Below are positions 58,669 to 64,000 of a stretch of DNA of 64,000 nucleotides, in pieces; the stretch's first letter is position 1; each line of letters opens with the position of its first letter. This stretch comes from Orobanche coerulescens. Its lineage: Eukaryota; Streptophyta; Magnoliopsida; Lamiales; Orobanchaceae. Both the position numbers and the translations under genes were made by a program. The stretch is taken from contig CM065814.1 of assembly GCA_033398695.1 (NCBI GenBank), positions 106,580,501 to 106,644,500 on the forward strand, written 5' to 3'. The notes under the pieces are model-generated. The model was not told where the DNA came from. It searched no databases and was given only the letters and a program-made list of their open reading frames with translations.

Positions 58669-59379
58669 ATATATATACAGTGACTGTTATTAGCGTGCGC
58701 TACTTTTCCTTAGTAGCGTGCACTATCGTGGTCCAGAGGCGACTGTCTTACTGCATGAAAAGATTTACGTACGCAATGCCCATGCAATAGCGTACGTAAA
58801 GGCCTGTATTTAGCGTACGCAAACCTTCCACCATAGCATGCGCTACTCATAGTTGACTTGCTACAGTCTGCACCTACCCTCGTGTCCCCACATGCCGAAA
58901 GTAACCTAACACGGCCAAGATTCCTTTGGTCCTTTCTGATTAGCGTGCGCTATCAATATACATTAGCGTGCGCTAATCCTTCACAACAAACATCTGTTGA
59001 CTTCTCGGCACATGCACCGAAAGTGACCGGGTCCACACATAGATTCCTTCTGATCTGGTCTGTACTAGCGTGCGTTATCTTTTGCCTCTAGCGCGCGCTA
59101 AACCAGAACGATAGCGTGCGCTAGGCATGTATATTAGCGTGCGCTAATAATGTTACACTTAGCTATTTCCAACTTTTCTCGTCCGTCTCGACATACTGGA
59201 TACGTATACATGACGCACTATATCCTCTAATACAATTGTCGACCAAGTACGACAATTATACCGATACTGTCATCTCAGTCCTTCATTTATTTTATTTATA
59301 CTGTACAGATTCCACGCTGTACAATATAACTCAGATAAAATAATATTAAACAACGGTAGTAGAAATTCCGGATATTACA
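55742..59379 (-). mobile_element. Element F 3' LTR
   Basis: In element orientation: start 59379 (TGTAATATCCGG), palindrome array 59143-58690, a (TA)n-rich TATA region 58678-58633, donor-like AAAG/GTAATC at 58419, a second palindrome cluster 57958-57870 inside the transcribed part, and a repeat GATCCAGCGCCCTCAGCATA at about 56718, 56873, 56945 and 57003. No gene. Confidence 0.86.
58690..59143 (-). repeat. U3 palindrome array, TAGCGTGCGCTA type (element F)
   Basis: About ten words including TAGCGTGCGCTA, TAGCGCGCGCTA and the related TAGCGTACGTAAA/TTACGTACGCAA. A block ATGCMCCGAAAGTRACC with AGATTCCTTTGGTC is duplicated at about 58893 and 59012. Confidence 0.84.
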
Positions 59380-61815
59380 TACTACACCACTTAAAATAAG
59401 TTTCGTCCTCGAAACTTGCAATCCGTCATAGAAAAACAAACAAACTGTTCAACCAAAATATTCTGAAACCATCACAACAACGATCAATCATCATCATTAA
59501 CGAATAACAAAACAATACACTTACAAATGCACAAAGTTCGATGATCTCCTGAGATCCTAGCAATCACAATGCCATGAGTCTCAACAAAATATATCATCTT
59601 CGGATGAAGTAACCTATCCGTGTCAAATCTCGTCTACCTGATTACACAATCAAGTCCAAATCCTGATACAAATCAATAATACATGATACATCTGTGAAAC
59701 GAATGCTCAACACCATGGCAAAAAATCCCGAAACATCGACAGACAATCTGAACGCTCAGATGATCACCAGCAATAATCAACCAATAAATTAACCGAGAAT
59801 ATCATCGACATGATAAACTCTAATACGACCAATCCAAAGGCCAAAACACGACCGAGAATATCATCATAATGATAATCTCCAATATTACCAACGAACGATC
59901 AACGAAAATCGATAATACCTTCACACAGTAACCTCCAACACGATCAACACAGAACCACAGAAACCGATATACGAACGAATAAGGTTCTCAAAACGACACA
60001 CCAATCACATACAGTGGATTTCAATAAACATATCCGACTGGTGAACATACTCCTCCGCATACTAACAACCAATCACAAACTGACAAACATATCCAATCAT
60101 ACATAGAGTGGGAACAACACTCAATATCCAAAACAACCAGCATGGATCCCCAAATCTACACCTACAAAGAAATCATTCAAAATCACTATGGTAGAGTCGC
60201 GATACTACCATACCAATGGAATCACATAGCACATATGTCCCGATTTCACCAAATCCAAAGTTCCAAAAATTACATCCTGTACCCGAACCTACAATATGCA
60301 GCATATTCCTCTTATCTGATCAATCAACCGATCATACCTGGATAACCAACTACCATACTTAAGTTCGAATCTTTATTCATCATTCCATACTGACGTCTTA
60401 TCCAGTTCGTGAGCCACACTCAGAACTTCACTATGATATGCATTATGCACTAAATGCGTATGTATATCAATCCCATTTTCAAAACTAATTTGAAATCATA
60501 TATCTCGTCAAGAAGACAAATTTTTTAAAGTTCTTTCAAAAATTTCAAAACTCAAATCATAAATTTTCGTAAGACCACGAAATCAATTTTCGAAAAATTA
60601 AATCGGCTCGCTGGTGCCAAGTATTCAATAATAATTCTTTTCGAATACGCATGATTAAATAAAATGAAATTATGCAAATGATTGACCACATCCATACTCC
60701 TGTATACCAATTCGGCTCATCACTAATATCCACTGATATTTCATCGGAAAACCACACGATAGAGTTCCAAAATCTCAATATATAAACTCCGACTAAAAAC
60801 TCCTTTTCCACATATGCTTCGCAACGTCAACCATTAATCCATCCTGGAGCACCTCTAATATGGTATGACAAAACATTGAATGACCAACAACTCAATCACA
60901 GCGAAAAACTTCCCGAGAAGTTCCATTTGAACAAGTAAACCAAAGCCTCAAAAAGCGGAAATAACATAGGTAAATGATTGGTAAAGTGTTTTACAAATCT
61001 TGGGAGTTTTGGAAAACCAAAAAGCCTTTTGAAATATTAGGGTCTCAGCCCGTATTTCGTTCCGCATTACAAGAAGTTTAAAAAGTAGAAAACTCTTTTC
61101 GGACTCCAAGTCCTGAGTTACAAAACTATTTCAAAATCGATTGGGTCTCGGCCCAAAAATCATTTTCCGTAAAATATCCGTAAAACATTCATTTTGAAAA
61201 GTATAATTTTCAAATGCTCAAAAGCAGTTCATATATCTCAAAATGAATTAACATGCTACATGTTCTTCTCAACAATCCACAGTCCTCCTCCCGATTACAC
61301 AACTTCGTTTCCAAAATCTAACTAACATAATGATTTCCAAAATCATAGTTTCTCAATTCATCAATCCTGTCCCAATTTTGTTACCTTATACTGTAACACA
61401 TAATATTCTGCTGAATCTCAAAGCATATCAACTTAGAACGGCAATAAATCTCAATGAAATTCAAAAATCCAAATACTTATAGATCGTGAAGCCGACGATT
61501 CCCCGTGATACTGGCAAATGTCTCGAATCAAGAAAATACTGGACACAGATATTTTCAAAACACACGTTTGCAAACTAAGTTCAGTTCGAGAACACAACAC
61601 ATCTCTTTCAAGAGAATCACGTTAGCACCATCTGGAAAAGTTTACAACAATCCCAGTATCACACTGATAAATCACATAACCCATAAACCCGAGTGAACAA
61701 CAAAAACTCATGGCTCTAGTATTAGTCAATTGACAACTCGAATGACGTGACAAAACACGACCCAACTCGACCCAAATGCCTAGGTTTTCTCGACCTAAGC
61801 TCCGATACCATATTC
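59380..61815 (-). other. Internal region of element F, no coding capacity seen
   Basis: Degenerate PPT at 59380-59400 (TACTACACCACTTAAAATAA on the plus strand) followed by AGTTTCGTCCTCGAAACTT, as in A and B. Short ORFs (60142-60345, 60557-60811, 61505-61696) resemble nothing. About 60470-61250 is A/T-rich with AAAAGT words like the D leader. Confidence 0.7.
61799..61810 (-). promoter_or_regulatory. Primer binding site, initiator Met type (element F)
   Basis: Minus strand TGGTATCGGAGC, five nucleotides from the LTR end at 61816. Same spacing as in B and H. Confidence 0.88.
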
Positions 61816-62203
61816 TGTAACACCCCCAGATTTAACCGAGAATATTACAGCGCTGTGGGCCCCGAGATGGAACCCACAAGGCTGAAGGAAATTTTCACAA
61901 ACATTTACAAATGCCCAAGAGGCCAACGACGGTACTATCTTTAAAAATTCACAAAGACTTATAAAATCCATTTATCAAAAATCGTCGTAAAAACTCATTT
62001 GAAATCACAAGGCCAAACGGCCGAAACTTAAAAGTTTAGAAAATGATTTCCAAAGTAACCTCAGTTACCAGATACCAAAAGAGCATTTCAAAATACTCAC
62101 GCAGCGGAAAAAGACTGTTAGGCGTATTTTTATGCGCTTATTAATCATTATTTTATATCCATTTTGAGCCAAAACGGGCCAAAACGCCAATTTTTGGCCT
62201 GGG

Positions 62204-62378
62204 GCCGCGGCACACCAAGGTCCGGCCGCGGCACACGAAGGGGACTAGCAGGGCGCCGCACCAACTGTACCGGGGGCCGCGGCACAAGGATGCTGAGCCG
62301 CGGCCCATGAAGAAAATGCGCCCAGGTATATAGGCGCTGAAGGTTAGGGGCCGCGGCACACACTTACTGAGCCGCGGC
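62204..62378 (+). repeat. U3 palindrome array, GCCGCGGC type (element G)
   Basis: Six copies of the 8-bp palindrome at 62204, 62225, 62276, 62297, 62350 and 62371, mostly as GGCCGCGGCACA facing TGAGCCGCGGCCCA. They lie upstream of TATAAATA at 62478-62485. A TATATA at about 62327 lies inside the array. Confidence 0.85.
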
Positions 62379-63310
62379 CCACGTGGCGGTTTTGGTGAGT
62401 CTTCCGCATTTCTGGGCCATTTTTTGGAGCCTGTTCTCAACCTAATTCCCGGACGCATTTTGGAGGCTAAGGACAGCTATAAATAAGAGATTGAAGGTCA
62501 GAAAAAGGGATCATCGATCATCAAGGAATTATTGGAGGAGATTTGTGGGCGACGACAAGACCACGGATCCCTTACGGTTTTTCTGAATTTTTCCGCGTCT
62601 TATTTTCTAGATCTGTTCGAGTAGGATTGTGATTGTAGCCGATTACATGACGGTTTGATTTATTTACTTTTATTTCAATTTACTCGTTATTCGGATTGAG
62701 TAGGATTTTTCTCATTGTTCTTAATGCTTTTTAATTGTCTGGCCAACAGTTGAATTGATTTGAATGTCTTTATGGATTCGGTAGATGAAATTTAGGCATA
62801 GTTCTTGTGATAAAAATCATGATTATCGTGAGATAAGGATATACTCATGGGAATTGTGAAGCCTATTTATTGTGGGGATTCATGAACTGTTTTAGCTATT
62901 AATTATCTAATTCGAATAGGAATATATCGAGTTAATAATTATTAGTATTTTCTATCGACCTTGGGAGAGGCTTTAGAATAATTTAGGAATTCCTGGCTTA
63001 CAATAAATTGAATAAAGGTGAATTGAATTAAATAAAGATCATTCCTGATTGTTTGAGGTGAAAATCATAATCCTACGCCCTTATTATTATTATTTTTATT
63101 ATTACTATTATTACTTTTTATTTATTTTTCTGCAATTAGTTTAGAAATAAATTCTATATAATTGTTCTTCAAATAAAATTACGAGTTGACTATATTTTGG
63201 TACTTAGTGAAATCAGTCCTCGAGGAAACGATATCTTACTTATCACTTTATTACTTGTTGACACCGTGCACTTGCGGCATAGTGTGAGGGAATTCCTCAC
63301 AACAAGTTTT

Positions 63311-63328
63311 TGGCGCCGTTGCCGGGGA
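63311..63328 (+). promoter_or_regulatory. Primer binding site, Asp tRNA type (element G)
   Basis: TGGCGCCGTTGCCGGGGA, which I recall as the exact complement of the plant tRNA-Asp 3' end and the usual Athila primer site. It begins six nucleotides after the LTR end. Confidence 0.88.
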
Positions 63329-63415
63329 ACTGATTTTTCGCTATCATTACCAAGCGACTCTAATTTTAATTTGAAGTTTTTTTTCTTTAGTCCATATATT
63401 TTTATTTTTTTTATT

Positions 63416-63706
63416 ATGTTTTCCTTTGATTATCGTGACCCTTGGCATTTCATAAATTTCGATGATCTTAATAATTTGCCTAATAGAATAAATTTCTCCC
63501 CGAAACAAAAGACCATGTTTGAACATTGTGTAGACGCTCTCAAAAATCCTGATAGCACCCTTCTTGAGCGAGAATGTGCAAGTCGTGGTCTTGAGATTCA
63601 CTATGGTTATTTTCCAGCTCATCGATTTAGTATTGAAGTTGAGGGGGAGGTTGAGAAGAAAGACATGCTGAGTTTTAGGGTCGATCCCCCAGCACCTGAT
63701 AATTAG
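63416..63706 (+). pseudogene. Unrecognised ORF of element G (gag position)
   Basis: The likely start is the ATG at 63416 (MFSFDYRDPWHFINF), although the frame is open from 63197. About 96 residues: acidic/aromatic start, DLNNLPNRINFSPKQ, CVDALKNPDSTLL, SRGLEIHYGYFP, EVEGEVEKK. A TAG stop lies at 63704. The same frame continues to the window end with one more stop near 63729 (SKEISLNCHQTSNKK, VPRIIFPKSIMGEIGPITFD), so the original protein was probably longer. It has none of the gag features seen elsewhere in this window. Function unknown. Confidence 0.55.
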
Positions 63707-64000
63707 ATAAAGTGTGATGAGCTTGTATAAGAAGTTACCATTGATGATGTTTCCAAAGAAATTTCATTAAATTGTCATCAAACTTCGAATAAAAAGGTGA
63801 ACACTTTTGTGCCTAAAATTTTATTAACGGTGCCACGCATAATTTTTCCTAAGTCCATAATGGGAGAGATTGGCCCCATTACTTTTGATTTTGTTGAGGC
63901 TGATTCTTTGAGTTCTAATGAGGTTGTTCATGATATATCTTTATTATTTACCCATTCGAACTCTGCTTATTTTTTCATACCTTATAATTATTATATTCTT

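Larger units (their letters stand above)
55742..62115 (-). mobile_element. Non-autonomous gypsy element F with large LTRs, incomplete
   Basis: 3' LTR 55742-59379 (3638 bp), internal 59380-61815 (2436 bp), 5' LTR from 61816, cut at 62115 by element G. Primer site at 61799-61810 (minus strand TGGTATCGGAGC). The first 300 bp of the two LTRs differ at about seven positions. No gag or pol is found inside. Inserted in copia RT; the flank before 55742 is GTAGT, and its partner is outside the window. Confidence 0.88.
62116..64000 (+). mobile_element. LTR retrotransposon G with Asp-tRNA primer site, incomplete
   Basis: LTR 62116-63304 (TGTTAGGCG...CTCACAACA, about 1189 bp), primer site 63311, then an ORF not resembling gag. 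The rest is outside the window. Inserted in the 5' LTR of F after AAGAC. Homology to the left F LTR stops exactly there. Confidence 0.8.

Noticed and set aside
1..64000. Host genes, tRNA or rRNA genes
   Set aside because: None could be supported; all recognisable proteins are retrotransposon proteins. A covariance search for small RNAs was not possible here.

Overview
The window looks like a gene-free stretch of heterochromatin from a flowering plant. I found no host gene. Almost every base can be assigned to nested LTR retrotransposons (Ty3/gypsy, one Ty1/copia) plus two small DNA transposons. Plant origin is inferred from chromodomain gypsy pol fragments, initiator-Met-type primer sites, an Asp-tRNA-type primer site of the Athila kind, and plant-style hAT and Harbinger MITEs. 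Family letters A-I are local to this report.

Layout. 1-24519 is a minus-strand head-to-tail array of three truncated chromovirus units (family A, period about 4.8 kb, four LTR-type segments). One unit is split at an ATTTC target duplication by a complete non-autonomous element, B (4721-14493), with 4.1-4.2 kb LTRs and only 1.4 kb inside. The array sits in the LTR of an older plus-strand gypsy element, H (LTR end 26362, primer site 26368, gag about 29790-30520, PR/RT to 31232 and 39129-39612, then an inverted RNase H/IN piece to about 40470). A Harbinger-type MITE lies at 24626-24981. H is split at TATAG by intact element I (31233-39128). I carries gag on the plus strand, no pol, and a four-exon gene on the opposite strand. 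40794-46871 is minus-strand gypsy element D (LTR plus gag only), whose gag is split by a hAT-type MITE (44836-45467). A decayed copia element starts at 46872. Its RT is cut by a solo LTR E (53177-55147) and again by element F (55742 onward), another pol-less element with a large LTR. F is in turn cut at 62116 by G, a plus-strand element with an Asp-type primer site followed by an unrecognised ORF, which runs off the window.

The recurring structure that a gene list does not explain is in the promoters. In seven families (A, B, D, E, F, G, I) the region just upstream of the TATA box is packed with copies of a short CpG-containing palindrome, and the palindrome differs between groups: TAGCGTGCGCTA in A, D, E and F, TTACGGCCGTAA in B, GCCGCGGC in G, GCGATCGC in I. 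A and B share leader and PPT-side sequence but carry different palindromes. In A, B, D and E a splice-donor-like GTAA or GTAG lies about 175-178 bp downstream of the TATA box. I infer a common promoter design whose word turns over.
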